A stretch of 64,000 nt of DNA from Candidatus Gastranaerophilales bacterium (lineage in GTDB: Bacteria > Cyanobacteriota > Vampirovibrionia > Gastranaerophilales > Gastranaerophilaceae): NCBI GenBank assembly GCA_944323735.1, contig CALUTO010000008.1, positions 1 through 64,000 on the forward strand, given 5' to 3'. This document shows positions 35,450 to 45,196 of this stretch, piece by piece (within the stretch, counting starts at the first letter, position 1; each line of letters begins with the position of its first letter). The notes below the pieces were generated by a model. It saw nothing but the letters and a program-made list of their open reading frames with translations, did no database searches and had not been told where the DNA came from. Position numbers and translations under genes: made by a program.

Positions 35450-36721
35450 TTACTTATGCATTTCAAATGAAAATATCGTAAATTTTCTCATATTCTGTTT
35501 TTTAGAAATATTAAAATTAAAAACAATATTTTTTGTGTTTATAATATCTTTTTCATCATCAAACTTAAGAATAAAATGTAGAGTATCAGATGTTGCAAGC
35601 GGTTTTAAGGGATTTTTTTTCGAAAACAGAACTTCATTGTATACAATATCAGTTTTGTCATTATACTTAGCTTCAACAACAACAAACAAAGTATTCAGAC
35701 TCTCTTTTGTTTTATTTTTGACTCTGAATTTTACATCTATTGTTTTTTTGTTACCGAAAATATTAGTTTTTAGTTTGTGCGAAACAATTTCTATTCCGTA
35801 ATCTTTGTCAGTGAATATATATCGCTTTTTAAACTGTTTTATCATTTTATATTTTTGATAATAGAGCTTTGCCTCGGTATACATATTCAACGCCTGTGCC
35901 TGTTTTATAGCTTTTATGAGAATCTGCTCGTATAAATCATAATTAATAATCCCCGGATCAACAGCATAAGTCTTTTCTATATATTTGACGGCCTCGAATG
36001 CATCAATATCCTGATTTAATAAAGCGAGTTTATAGTTCAGAACGGGAGTATTTTTGTATATCAAAGCTGTTTCCAGATCATGAACAGCCTCTGTCAACTT
36101 TCCTTCCATAAAGTGTTTAGAAGCAAGTCTGCTGTAACAGTCGAGTATACCGGTTATAGCCAACTCAGCTTTTTCAGAGTCAACTTTTTTATAGAAAAAC
36201 AGTGCGAGCTTATACTGTTTCAAAGCAGCTATGTAACTTGATTTTTTCCAGAAGGCATCACCGAGCTCCATATAAAAATTACCCTTTTCTATAAGCAGGG
36301 GTTTATGGTCAATGTTTTTCAGCTTTTTTATTGTAATTTGCGCCTTATCAAGCTTGTCAGTTTTTATATACATTCTTGCAAGACCTATATACGGACTGTA
36401 AACACCGTATGGTGCTTTTTCAATCGCCAGTTTATAGTTTTTCTCAGCCTGTTCATAGCTGAAAAGTAATTCATATAACTCTCCCAGTCTGGAATTCAAC
36501 ACATAATTTGAAGAATCTTTTTGCAGTTCTTTCTCATATTTTGAAATAAGAAAACCAATCATCTGATTGTCCTGCTCTTTATTCTGAATTTTTGATGCAA
36601 GCTTATAATGATGCTCTGCAATAACATTTGAAAAACAGGTTGCGCCTGCAGCAATTATCATTGCTGCTATTAATGCTATAAAAACTGTTCTTGCATATTC
36701 CAGTATTTCTGATTTATTCAT
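35450..36721 (-). CDS. membrane-anchored TPR protein, 423 aa
   Basis: One N-terminal membrane helix (about 12-35) anchors a TPR superhelix covering about residues 70-290, with repeats such as AEKNYKLAIEKAPYGVYSPYIGLAR and AHDLETAL-type segments seen in outline. The C-terminal 120 residues form a beta-rich domain (VKFRVKNKTKESLNTLFVVVEAKY) resembling CARDB or fibronectin-like repeats. Such proteins act as scaffolds in envelope assembly; partners are unknown. Its start overlaps the mgtC-like gene by eight bases, so the two are co-transcribed. Confidence 0.8.
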   Translation of the reverse strand: MNKSEILEYARTVFIALIAAMIIAAGATCFSNVIAEHHYKLASKIQNKEQDNQMIGFLISKYEKELQKDSSNYVLNSRLGELYELLFSYEQAEKNYKLAIEKAPYGVYSPYIGLARMYIKTDKLDKAQITIKKLKNIDHKPLLIEKGNFYMELGDAFWKKSSYIAALKQYKLALFFYKKVDSEKAELAITGILDCYSRLASKHFMEGKLTEAVHDLETALIYKNTPVLNYKLALLNQDIDAFEAVKYIEKTYAVDPGIINYDLYEQILIKAIKQAQALNMYTEAKLYYQKYKMIKQFKKRYIFTDKDYGIEIVSHKLKTNIFGNKKTIDVKFRVKNKTKESLNTLFVVVEAKYNDKTDIVYNEVLFSKKNPLKPLATSDTLHFILKFDDEKDIINTKNIVFNFNISKKQNMRKFTIFSFEMHK

Positions 36722-37421
36722 ATAACTCTTGTATCGAAATCGATTCTATACCTTCAATTTTGTCTAACTCGTTATGAATATATTGTATAGGATTTTTAGT
36801 TTGTAACAATAATTTAAAACTTATTTTTCTTATTGCATCAGACTCTGCAGAGTTTTTTTGTTTTATTTCATAAATTGATTCAAATGTACCCAGAACTTTT
36901 TTATACGCATCATCCATTATTTCTTTAGAACAGAAAAAAGAAACACTCATTCTTCTGATTATTTTAGAACCCTTGTGTATAAACTGTTTTTCAAAAATTC
37001 TGATAAGAACAAGAACACTTACTACAATAACGGTAGAAACAACAGCCAGACTATTGAAACCACAGCCGCAAGCCATACCGATACTTGCGGTAATCCACAG
37101 TGCAGCAGCTGTTGTAAGACCATATATAGCCGAACCATGTTTAAGAACAGTACCCCCGCCTATAAAACCAATACCGGTAAGTACCTGTGCGGCAATACGT
37201 GCAGGATCAGCCTGCGGACTGTGAGCAAAAACAGGAAAAGCATGTATGGACAGCAATGTGAATATACAAGACCCCATACAAACAAGCATATGCGTTCTCA
37301 ATCCCGCCCATTTGTTCGTAAGTTCACGCTCAAAACCTATTGCAAACCCGAGCACCATAGCAAGCAGTATATCAAGCAGCATATTCTTTTCTAAAAGAAT
37401 TGTTGTTATGAAATTCTCCAT
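36714..37421 (-). CDS. MgtC/SapB-family membrane protein
   Basis: A 235-residue protein with five or so membrane helices and an N-terminal family signature: AMVLGFAIGFERE (about 21-33), AGLRTHMLVCMGS, RIAAQVLTGIGFIGGGTVLK and GLTTAAALWITASIGMACG. A cytoplasmic ACT-like C-terminal domain follows. In Salmonella MgtC supports growth at low magnesium and inhibits the ATP synthase; in others the role is not known. GGAG precedes the ATG. It is the first gene of a pair with the TPR protein. The 'ACT-like' C-terminus is about 90 residues and complete. Confidence 0.93.
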   Translation of the reverse strand: MENFITTILLEKNMLLDILLAMVLGFAIGFERELTNKWAGLRTHMLVCMGSCIFTLLSIHAFPVFAHSPQADPARIAAQVLTGIGFIGGGTVLKHGSAIYGLTTAAALWITASIGMACGCGFNSLAVVSTVIVVSVLVLIRIFEKQFIHKGSKIIRRMSVSFFCSKEIMDDAYKKVLGTFESIYEIKQKNSAESDAIRKISFKLLLQTKNPIQYIHNELDKIEGIESISIQELYE

Positions 37422-37450
37422 ACTCTCCGTTTTCCGTTTTTAATTTATAT

Positions 37451-38533
37451 TTATCTCATTTTGCTTTTTGGATCTAATATGTCTCTTATTGTATCACCAA
37501 TCAGATTAAAAGATAATACCGCAACAAAAATTAAAAACCCGGGTGTTAACAGCCAGGGACGGTAAAGTATATTAACATACTCCTGTGCTTCTTTCAGCAT
37601 GTTGCCCCAGCTGGCATCAGGCTGTTGTATCCCCAGTCCCAGAAAGCTTAATCCTGATTCAGAAAGAATATAAGAAGGAACACTCAATGTCATTGCAACT
37701 ATTACGTAACTCAAAGTCTGAGGCAGAAGATGTTTTATAATAATCCTTTTTTTTGAAGCACCTATTGACTCGGCAGCCTGAACAAATTCCTGATTTTTCA
37801 CAGACAAAACCATGCCACGTACAACTCTTGAAAACCCGGCCCACCCTATCAATGCAAGAATGACAACAATCAGTGCAAATCGCTGAATGCTGGTCATATT
37901 AGCGGGCAATATTGCGGCAAGAATAATCAATAGATAAAAACTCGGTATAGACATTATCGCTTCAGATATTCTCATCATTATATTATCAACCACTCCACCA
38001 AAATATCCTGACACACCGCCGTATAGCATACCCAGCGGGAAAGAAATAAACAATGCAAGAAACCCGATTGTCAAAGAAATTCTACCGCCAAACAAAATTC
38101 TTGAAAAAACATCCCGCCCGTTAATATCCGTGCCAAGCAAGAACAATCTGCCCTCCGGTTCTACACTCACCAGATGTCTGTCCATTGGAATCAAGCCGAG
38201 AAATTTATACTTTTCACCTTTTGCAAAAAACTTGAGATAAAATTTTTTACTCCTGTCCTGTTTATATGTAATTTTAAATTCATCTGGATCAAAGTACCTG
38301 ACATAATTATATGTATAAGGACGTGAAAACCTGCCGTTTTCATCTATTGTGTAAACTTTTGAAGGCGGAGCATAGGCTCTGTGACGGTCAGAAAATTCTT
38401 TTGAATAAGGTGCAAGAAAATCCGCAAAAAGTATGGCAAGATATAACAGCAAAAGAACAACAAGAGCAATCAGGGAATATCTATCTCTGAGTATTTGTCT
38501 TAGTATGCCGTCTTTTTTTCTGCAATACGTCAT
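37451..38533 (-). CDS. oppC: OppC-like ABC transporter permease
   Basis: About 360 residues: one N-terminal membrane helix (about 18-40), a soluble insert of about 90 residues outside the membrane (about 45-130), then the five-helix permease core with the family's LGTDINGRDVFSRILFGGRISL and the coupling segment SIGASKKRIIIKHLLPQ. It belongs to the peptide/nickel group of permeases. ATG at 38533 overlaps the oppB stop by one base; a TTG one codon earlier is less likely. The ATPase and binding protein genes are not in the window. Confidence 0.9.
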   Translation of the reverse strand: MTYCRKKDGILRQILRDRYSLIALVVLLLLYLAILFADFLAPYSKEFSDRHRAYAPPSKVYTIDENGRFSRPYTYNYVRYFDPDEFKITYKQDRSKKFYLKFFAKGEKYKFLGLIPMDRHLVSVEPEGRLFLLGTDINGRDVFSRILFGGRISLTIGFLALFISFPLGMLYGGVSGYFGGVVDNIMMRISEAIMSIPSFYLLIILAAILPANMTSIQRFALIVVILALIGWAGFSRVVRGMVLSVKNQEFVQAAESIGASKKRIIIKHLLPQTLSYVIVAMTLSVPSYILSESGLSFLGLGIQQPDASWGNMLKEAQEYVNILYRPWLLTPGFLIFVAVLSFNLIGDTIRDILDPKSKMR

Positions 38534-39510
38534 CAATTTACACTCACCCTCGGATCGACCGTTTTAAGTAAAATATCGGCAATCAAATTGCCCAGAATAA
38601 GCATTATAGTACCCATCATCAAAGATGCCATAACAAGATTTATGTCTGATTTCATAACTGCTTCAAGTATTAATCGCCCGAGCCCCGGATACTGAAAAAC
38701 ATACTCGGTGAGTGCTGCACCGCTCAACAAAGATGCAAACTCAAAACCCAGAAGTGTCACCATAGGATTTATCGCATTTCTCAATGCATGTTTATAAACA
38801 ACTTTGTTTTCACTCAACCCTTTTGCACGTGCAAATTTTACATAATCAGACCCCAGAACATCAAGCAGATTTCCCCTCATCTGCCTTTGCAAACCTGACA
38901 AAGAAAGTGTAAAAAGAACAGTCACCGGAAGCACAAGATGATGCATCACATCAAGCACTTTATGAAGCGGAGAATACGTCGAAAAATCATAGCAGGTTAA
39001 ACCGCCTGTCGGAAACCAGCCTGTTTTTACAGCAAATATCAAAAGTAAAAGCGCAAAGAAAAAAGACGGAACAGCCATACCTATACTGGTTAAAATAGTC
39101 ATCATTCTGTCTACCGGCTTCTTCCAGTTCAGTGCTGCATAAATCCCGAGAGGTATACCGACAAGCCACGTCAAAAGTATCACCACACCCGTTAAAAGAA
39201 GCGTGTTGGGAATACGTTCCATAAGTTTGTCGCTGACTTTTTCGCCTGTCACACTAACACCCAGATCCCCTTTTAAAAAACTTTTAAGCCATAAGCCGTA
39301 TTGAATTATTAACGGTTTATCAAGCCCGAGTCGTTTTTCTTCCGCTTTCAAAGTTTCCTGAGAAATTGAAGGGTTTATACGAAGCTCCGCCAGAGGGTCA
39401 ACAGGACTGAGCCTTATTATAAAAAAGCTTATTACAGACACAAGAAACAAAAGCGGTATTGCCTGTACAAGTCTTTTTACTATGTAAATAAATAACTGTG
39501 TATTAAACAT
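38533..39510 (-). CDS. oppB: OppB-like ABC transporter permease
   Basis: A 325-residue inner-membrane permease with six helices. The N-terminal helix and the soluble segment RLSPVDPLAELR are typical of OppB/DppB, as are the LGLDKPLIIQYG motif and the coupling motif DYVKFARAKGLSENKVVYKHALRNA. It pairs with oppC, which follows with a one-base overlap. The substrate (peptide, nickel or another small ligand) cannot be read from permeases alone. The ATG at 39510 has no Shine-Dalgarno site, only AT-rich sequence upstream. Confidence 0.9.
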   Translation of the reverse strand: MFNTQLFIYIVKRLVQAIPLLFLVSVISFFIIRLSPVDPLAELRINPSISQETLKAEEKRLGLDKPLIIQYGLWLKSFLKGDLGVSVTGEKVSDKLMERIPNTLLLTGVVILLTWLVGIPLGIYAALNWKKPVDRMMTILTSIGMAVPSFFFALLLLIFAVKTGWFPTGGLTCYDFSTYSPLHKVLDVMHHLVLPVTVLFTLSLSGLQRQMRGNLLDVLGSDYVKFARAKGLSENKVVYKHALRNAINPMVTLLGFEFASLLSGAALTEYVFQYPGLGRLILEAVMKSDINLVMASLMMGTIMLILGNLIADILLKTVDPRVSVN

Positions 39511-39859
39511 ATTATAATTTTATAAAATAGTTTGAGTTTTGCAATTAGTTTGTTGTATTAAATTTGTAACGTTGTTAAGTATTGTAAATACAAATTTTTT
39601 AAAGTGCAATTTTGATTAATCATTAGTTTCTGCTTTCATTTTTTTATAAATTTATAAAAACTTCTTTTTATTTTATAAAAATTCTCTTTATTTTTTTTGA
39701 AATTTTATGCATTATAAAAATTTTAAATTTTAGCCAAATTCCTTGTAAATTGCAATTCTTCATAATCGGGTGTAATAATTATGAACAGTGCAGCGATTAA
39801 AAAAATAAAATTCTGCATTAAAATACACAAGACTGATAACATTAATAAAGGAAAAACAA
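39511..39859. other. AT-rich divergent intergenic region
   Basis: About 350 bases between the divergent oppB and decarboxylase genes. It is made of T-runs and several TTTATAAA-like stretches (39640-39720). A weak candidate promoter for the right-hand gene is TTGCAA (39750-39755), 18 bases, AATAAT (39774-39779). I see no gene or RNA structure. Confidence 0.4.
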
Positions 39860-41527
39860 ATGTGCAAAATTACTGTTTCTGATTACCTGATTCAAGAACT
39901 TTCCAAACTTGGAATAAAAGATTTTTTCGGACTTCCCGGTGATTACAACTTTAATATACTGGGTTCAATTGAAAACAATCCGGATACAAACTGGATTGGC
40001 TGCACAAATGAACTCAATGCAGGATATGCAGCCGATGGATACGCACGTATAAACGGATACGGCGCACTTGTTACAACATTCGGGGTGGGAGAACTGAGTG
40101 CAATGAATGCAATTGCCGGAAGTTTCGCAGAAAACATTCCGGTTTTCAAAATAGTCGGAGTGCCTGCCACAAAATATATAGAACAAAATACATTGCTTCA
40201 TCATAATTTCAGCAATCCGGATTACTTTGCATTTCAAAGAGCTTATGCAAATGTAGTTGAAGCAACAGCTTTTCTGGACTGCAAAAATGCAAAAAAAGAA
40301 ATAGACAGATTGCTGCAAATTTTTGTCAGGGAAAAAAAACCGGTTTACATAGCTATACCTGTTGATATTTGCAAAATGGAAATAGAAAACAATCCTGAAC
40401 TAGAACAACCCGTCAGCAATCAAAAAAATCTGACAAAAGCTGCAGAACATGCTCTAAACCTGATAAAAACCTCCGATTTCCCCGTTATTCTCGCCGATGT
40501 ATTAGCAAAAAGATTCAATGCAACAGATGAAATGAAAAAATTTGCTGATACATCGGGACTTCCCCTGTGTACAATGCTTATGGGTAAAAGCTTAATTGAT
40601 GAAGACAATGAAATGTACCTTGGGACATATCTCGGCTCCTATGACAATTTGTATGCCTACAAATATGTAAACAACTCTGACTGTGTAATTTCAATAGGCA
40701 CAATAATCAGCGACCTGAACACATTCAGTTTTGACATAAAATTTGACCCGTCACAATATATAAATATTCAAGGCACTTATACAATAATTGAAAATAAAAA
40801 ATATGAAAATGTCCTGATGAAAGATATTTTAGCAGTTCTGTGCGAAAAAATTGAAAAAAGGGATATTGTTATCGAAACTGAAAAAAGAGGATTTGAAAAA
40901 ACAAACCAGGCTGATAACTCAAAACTGACAGCTGATTATATCTATCCGAGATTACAGGAATTTTTCAAGCCCGGAGACATAATTTTTTCAGAAACGGGAT
41001 TGACAAAATTCGGTATAGCACCAATGAACTTACCCAAAGACTGTATCCTGAACAATCAGGTGCTCTGGGGTTCAATTGGCTGGGCAACTCCGGCAGCGTT
41101 CGGTGCGGCTGTTGCAGATAAAACCAGACGTGTGGTACTCCTGACAGGAGAAGGTGCACACCAGCTGACCGCACAGGAGGTGAGCACAATAATGAGACAC
41201 AATTTGAAAATGGTAATCATTGTTTTGAACAATTCCGGTTACACAATCGAACGCATTCTTTCCGATAATCCCATGGATAAATATAATGACATTGCAAAAT
41301 GGAACTATTCAAAGCTCCCGTCCGTATTCGAAGGAGATTGTTGGAGTGCCAGTGTTCGTACAGAAGCTGAGCTCGATGAAATATTAAAACAGACTGAAAT
41401 TGAGCAAAAAGACAGATTGTGTTATATTGAACTTTTTACGGAAATGATGGACGTGCCGTATTTAACAAAACGTGTTGTCAAAAAATTGAGAGATAAAAGC
41501 GGAACGTCAGTTTGTCAGGTAAGATAG
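39860..41527 (+). CDS. thiamine-diphosphate 2-keto-acid decarboxylase (IpdC/PDC family)
   Basis: A 555-residue ThDP enzyme with the three-domain plan of pyruvate/indolepyruvate decarboxylases. The cofactor-activating Glu51 sits in TNELNAGYAADGYAR, and the catalytic histidine pair that sets decarboxylases apart is His114-His115 (LLHHNF). The ThDP/Mg motif starts with GEGAHQ at about 429 and ends in NNSGYTIE. Such enzymes convert pyruvate, phenylpyruvate, indolepyruvate or branched keto acids to aldehydes; sequence does not settle which. AAAGGA precedes the start. The next gene, for serine dehydratase, follows after four bases, so pyruvate is an attractive substrate. Confidence 0.9.
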   Translation: MCKITVSDYLIQELSKLGIKDFFGLPGDYNFNILGSIENNPDTNWIGCTNELNAGYAADGYARINGYGALVTTFGVGELSAMNAIAGSFAENIPVFKIVGVPATKYIEQNTLLHHNFSNPDYFAFQRAYANVVEATAFLDCKNAKKEIDRLLQIFVREKKPVYIAIPVDICKMEIENNPELEQPVSNQKNLTKAAEHALNLIKTSDFPVILADVLAKRFNATDEMKKFADTSGLPLCTMLMGKSLIDEDNEMYLGTYLGSYDNLYAYKYVNNSDCVISIGTIISDLNTFSFDIKFDPSQYINIQGTYTIIENKKYENVLMKDILAVLCEKIEKRDIVIETEKRGFEKTNQADNSKLTADYIYPRLQEFFKPGDIIFSETGLTKFGIAPMNLPKDCILNNQVLWGSIGWATPAAFGAAVADKTRRVVLLTGEGAHQLTAQEVSTIMRHNLKMVIIVLNNSGYTIERILSDNPMDKYNDIAKWNYSKLPSVFEGDCWSASVRTEAELDEILKQTEIEQKDRLCYIELFTEMMDVPYLTKRVVKKLRDKSGTSVCQVR

Positions 41528-41531
41528 TTAT

Positions 41532-42209
41532 ATGGAAAAAACGAAAACTTTATTTGATGTAATAGGACCGGTGATAATAGGTCCATCCAGTTCTCATACA
41601 GCCGGAGCCGTAAGAATAGGTCTGCTTTCAGGTAAAATATTCGGAGAAAAACCGGATAATGTAAAATTCAAACTGTATAATTCTTTTGCCAAAACAGGAA
41701 AAGGTCATGGCACGGATAAAGGGCTTCTCGGCGGCGTGCTCGGATTTGATGTTGACAATGAAAACATTAAAAACGCCTTTGAAATTGCCGGACAAAGGGG
41801 TATAAAATACGAATATGAATATCTGGAAGATTTGTCCAGACATCCTAATTCCGTTGATGTAATTTTTAATAACGGAAAAATGGAGATTTCAGGTGATTCA
41901 GTAGGCGCAGGAGAAGTCTGTATTAACAGAATTAATGGCTACAACTTTAATATTAACGGTGATTATGAAACATTGATATTGATTTACAAAGATAAACCCG
42001 GCATGGTTTACAGAGTAACAGCACTAATACAAGGGCAGGATGTTAATATTGCCTCAATGCATTGCGACAGGCATGACAAAGGGAAAGAAGCGTCAATGGG
42101 GATATGTCTTGACTCTCCGTTGCCTGAATATATATTAAGAAAACTGCATGAAATAGACGAAATATACTTGATAAGGAATATAGAAGCATTTAAACAATGG
42201 CAAAATTAG
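41532..42209 (+). CDS. sdaAB: L-serine dehydratase, beta subunit
   Basis: Beta subunit of the iron-sulphur L-serine dehydratase, which turns serine into pyruvate and ammonia. The 225-residue protein begins with the substrate-domain motif GPSSSHTAGAVRIG (about 16-29), continues with a HGTDKGLLGGVLGF stretch, and ends in an ACT domain (about 150-220; PGMVYRVTALIQGQDVNIASM). It overlaps the alpha subunit by 13 bases. It lies four bases downstream of the decarboxylase gene, so the three are very likely one operon. Confidence 0.95.
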   Translation: MEKTKTLFDVIGPVIIGPSSSHTAGAVRIGLLSGKIFGEKPDNVKFKLYNSFAKTGKGHGTDKGLLGGVLGFDVDNENIKNAFEIAGQRGIKYEYEYLEDLSRHPNSVDVIFNNGKMEISGDSVGAGEVCINRINGYNFNINGDYETLILIYKDKPGMVYRVTALIQGQDVNIASMHCDRHDKGKEASMGICLDSPLPEYILRKLHEIDEIYLIRNIEAFKQWQN

Positions 42210-43096
42210 AAACATTTGAAGATTTATTAGAACTGTCTTCAGTTAAAAATAAAAGAATATATGAAATTTGTCAGGAATACGAAGCTGAGAGATTCGAAAC
42301 ATCTGTCGAAAATATAAGAAAACAGGTTAAATACAATCTCGAAGCAATGAAACATGCAATAGACGAAGGGCTAAAATCTTCTGAAAAATCTGTCAGCGGA
42401 CTATGCGGCAATGATTGTGCAAAACTTCTAGAAAGATATAAAAACGGAAAATCATTTTTTTCTGAGACATATCAAAATGTTTTGTTATATGCACTGGCAA
42501 CAATTGAGCAAAATCTAAGAATGGGGAAAATAGTTGCTTGTCCTACAGCGGGATCCTGCGGAATTGTTCCGGCTGTTATTAAATCAATGACAGAAGCTAT
42601 TAGTGCGGATATGGAAACAGAAATTAATGCTCTTTTAACTGCAGGAATAATCGGTGAAATTATATCAAATAAACTTGCGCTTGCAGGTGCCGTTATGGGA
42701 TGTCAGAGTGAATGCGGCGTTGCTTCAGCCATGGCAGCCGGTGCTATGGTCGAAATATACAACGGTACATCAAATCAAATACTCAATGCAGCTGCTCTTA
42801 CGCTTAAAAATATAATGGGGCTTGTGTGTGATCCAGTTGCAGGACTGGTTGAAGTCCCGTGTGTAAAAAGAAATGCTTTTCTGGCTATTTATGCTGTAAC
42901 CGCTGCAGAAATGGCAATGGCAGGTATAGAATCAGTTATTCCTATAGATGAAGTGGTGGACGCAATGAAGCAGGTGGGTGAATTAATGAATCCAAGTCTG
43001 AAAGAAAGTTCGGAAGGAGGACTTGCAACAACAAAAACAGGATTGCGAATAACACAGGAACTTTCTGAAAAATGGAAAAATACTGATTGTGTTTAA
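42197..43096 (+). CDS. sdaAA: L-serine dehydratase, alpha subunit
   Basis: Catalytic alpha subunit, 299 residues. It has CPTAGSCGIVPAVI (about 115-128), GCQSECGVASAMAAGA and CDPVAGLVEVPCVKRN, supplying the cysteines that hold the oxygen-sensitive 4Fe-4S cluster. The split alpha/beta form is typical of anaerobes such as Clostridia. The ATG at 42197 has no separate Shine-Dalgarno site and lies 13 bases inside the beta gene, so translation is probably coupled. An oxygen-sensitive cluster fits the anaerobic character of the other genes here. Confidence 0.95.
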   Translation: MAKLETFEDLLELSSVKNKRIYEICQEYEAERFETSVENIRKQVKYNLEAMKHAIDEGLKSSEKSVSGLCGNDCAKLLERYKNGKSFFSETYQNVLLYALATIEQNLRMGKIVACPTAGSCGIVPAVIKSMTEAISADMETEINALLTAGIIGEIISNKLALAGAVMGCQSECGVASAMAAGAMVEIYNGTSNQILNAAALTLKNIMGLVCDPVAGLVEVPCVKRNAFLAIYAVTAAEMAMAGIESVIPIDEVVDAMKQVGELMNPSLKESSEGGLATTKTGLRITQELSEKWKNTDCV

Positions 43097-43161
43097 TAGT
43101 ATAACAGGGCTTTAAAGAACTTGTTTTTTGTTGTAATATATTTTCAACAGAGGATTTTTAT

Positions 43162-44601
43162 ATGTTGAAATTATTTAATACTTATTCAGACAAAATTGAA
43201 GAATTTACCCCCCTAAACGGCAATAAAGTCAATATGTATGTCTGCGGACCGACTGTATATGACCACCCGCACTTAGGACATGCCAGATGTTATATCACAT
43301 GGGATGTTGTATACAGATATTTAAAATTTTTGGGATACGACGTAAAATACTGCCGTAATGTTACAGACGTTGACGACAAAATCCTCGCACGCTCCGAAAA
43401 AGAAGGTATAACGCCTGATGAAGTTGCAAAAAAATACTATGATATTTTTTCTGAATCAATGAAAAAACTGAACAACCTCAAACCGGATATAGAACCTTTT
43501 GCAACAAAAAACCTCGGAGAAATGATAGCTATCGTAAAAAAACTGATAGAAAAAGGATTTGCTTACGAGGTTGACGGCGATGTATATTTTAGAGTAAAAA
43601 AATTCCCGAAATACGGCGCACTGAGCAAGCAGCCTATAGACGACCTTGTAGCTGGTGCACGTGTTGAAGCATCAACAAAGAAAGAGGATGTGCTCGACTT
43701 TGCACTATGGAAAAAAGACGAAAAACACGGCTACAAAAGCCCGTGGGGAACAGGAAGACCCGGATGGCACATTGAATGCTCAGCCATGGCAAGAAAACAT
43801 CTTGCACCTGAAATTGATATCCATGCCGGCGGTGCTGATTTAATATTCCCGCACCACGAAAATGAAATTGCACAGTCTGAATGTGCAAACGGATGTCAAT
43901 TCGTAAAATACTGGCTGCACAATGGTTTTGTCACAATTAACAAAGAAAAAATGTCAAAATCTTTAGGCAATTTCAAAACCATAGACAGCATTTTAGAAAA
44001 CTACGACGCAAATACAATCAGATTTTTTATATTAACAAATCACTACAGAATGCCTGTTGAATTTAATGACGAAGCACTGGAAGCTGCTTCTGCAGGTGTA
44101 AAAAGGCTAAAAAATGCGGCAAATAATCTTCTCAACTACACAGGAAAAGAAAATCTTAAAGAAGATATTCAATGTGAAGAAATAGAACAGTTTAAAGCGG
44201 CAATGAATGATGATTTCAACACCTCAAAAGCCCTTGCTGTTCTGTTTGATATCGCAACAAAAGGAAACAAAGCAAAAGACGCGAATGACAAAGAAAATGC
44301 AGAAAAATATATTTCTGCATTAATGAAACTTGCACGGGTGCTCGGATTTGATTTTGAAAAAGTTGAACTCGATGAAAACCAGCTTAAAGAAAAATTAGAC
44401 CTTATTGTGAACGAATTTGATTTCATTACCGACAAAAACGCTCCTGCTCTTGATATTATGCAGAAAATAATTGAAGAAAGAAACAAAGCAAGAGCAGAAA
44501 AAAACTGGACTGTTGCAGATAAGATAAGAAATGAACTGGATAAAATAAATATTGTGTTAAAAGATACTAAAAACGGTACCACTGAATGGGAGGTAAAATA
44601 G
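43162..44601 (+). CDS. cysS: cysteinyl-tRNA synthetase
   Basis: Class I synthetase of 479 residues. The HIGH-type motif is HLGHAR (about 38-43) in CGPTVYDHPHLGHAR, the zinc-binding Cys/His set includes CGPTVYD and GWHIECS, and the signature KMSKS lies at about 270. A helical anticodon domain ends the protein. GAGG stands eight bases before the ATG. It starts a run of closely spaced genes with coaE and two membrane or secreted genes; whether the run is transcribed with the sda genes upstream, 65 bases away, is not clear. Confidence 0.97.
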   Translation: MLKLFNTYSDKIEEFTPLNGNKVNMYVCGPTVYDHPHLGHARCYITWDVVYRYLKFLGYDVKYCRNVTDVDDKILARSEKEGITPDEVAKKYYDIFSESMKKLNNLKPDIEPFATKNLGEMIAIVKKLIEKGFAYEVDGDVYFRVKKFPKYGALSKQPIDDLVAGARVEASTKKEDVLDFALWKKDEKHGYKSPWGTGRPGWHIECSAMARKHLAPEIDIHAGGADLIFPHHENEIAQSECANGCQFVKYWLHNGFVTINKEKMSKSLGNFKTIDSILENYDANTIRFFILTNHYRMPVEFNDEALEAASAGVKRLKNAANNLLNYTGKENLKEDIQCEEIEQFKAAMNDDFNTSKALAVLFDIATKGNKAKDANDKENAEKYISALMKLARVLGFDFEKVELDENQLKEKLDLIVNEFDFITDKNAPALDIMQKIIEERNKARAEKNWTVADKIRNELDKINIVLKDTKNGTTEWEVK

Positions 44602-44605
44602 TATT

Positions 44606-45196
44606 ATGTTAAGAATAGGTCTCACGGGTAATATTGCATCAGGAAAATCAATAGTTGAAAGTTATTTTGAAAAAAAAGGCATACCGGTCATCAATGCTGA
44701 TGACGTCTGCCATGAACTGATTGACAAAGATGAAAATGTAATTTCCCAAATAGAAAAAATATTTAAAGACGAAGATATATACAGAGAAAACGGCACATTG
44801 TCCAGATTTAAAATCGGACAGATAGTTTTTTCAAACCCTGAAAAACTTGAAGAACTGGAACATATTCTTCATCCTCCGATTGAACAAAAAATTAAAGACT
44901 TTTTTGAACAAAATCAGGATAAAGAGATAGTCGTAGCCTCCGTTCCTCTTTTGTTTGAGACAGGTATGCAGAATATGTTTGATACAACAGTTCTTGTTTG
45001 CGCAGACAAAAAAATCCGTCTCCAGCGTTTGATGAACAGAAACGGATACAGCCTTGAACATGCAATGAACCGCATAAATTCGCAGGTCTCGCAGGAAGAA
45101 AAAAGATATATGTCAGACTATATTATTGAAAACAATAATGACCTTATTGAACTGGAACGACAGATTAACAAAATAATCGAAAGACTGGGTGCATGA
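44606..45196 (+). CDS. coaE: dephospho-CoA kinase
   Basis: Last step of coenzyme A synthesis, phosphorylating dephospho-CoA. The P-loop GLTGNIASGKS begins at residue 5; the following NADDVCHELI and, later, the LID region CADKKIRLQRLMNRNG are typical. At 196 residues it is normal. GGAGG, 11 bases before the ATG, lies within the end of cysS. Its last four bases overlap the next gene. Confidence 0.95.
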   Translation: MLRIGLTGNIASGKSIVESYFEKKGIPVINADDVCHELIDKDENVISQIEKIFKDEDIYRENGTLSRFKIGQIVFSNPEKLEELEHILHPPIEQKIKDFFEQNQDKEIVVASVPLLFETGMQNMFDTTVLVCADKKIRLQRLMNRNGYSLEHAMNRINSQVSQEEKRYMSDYIIENNNDLIELERQINKIIERLGA

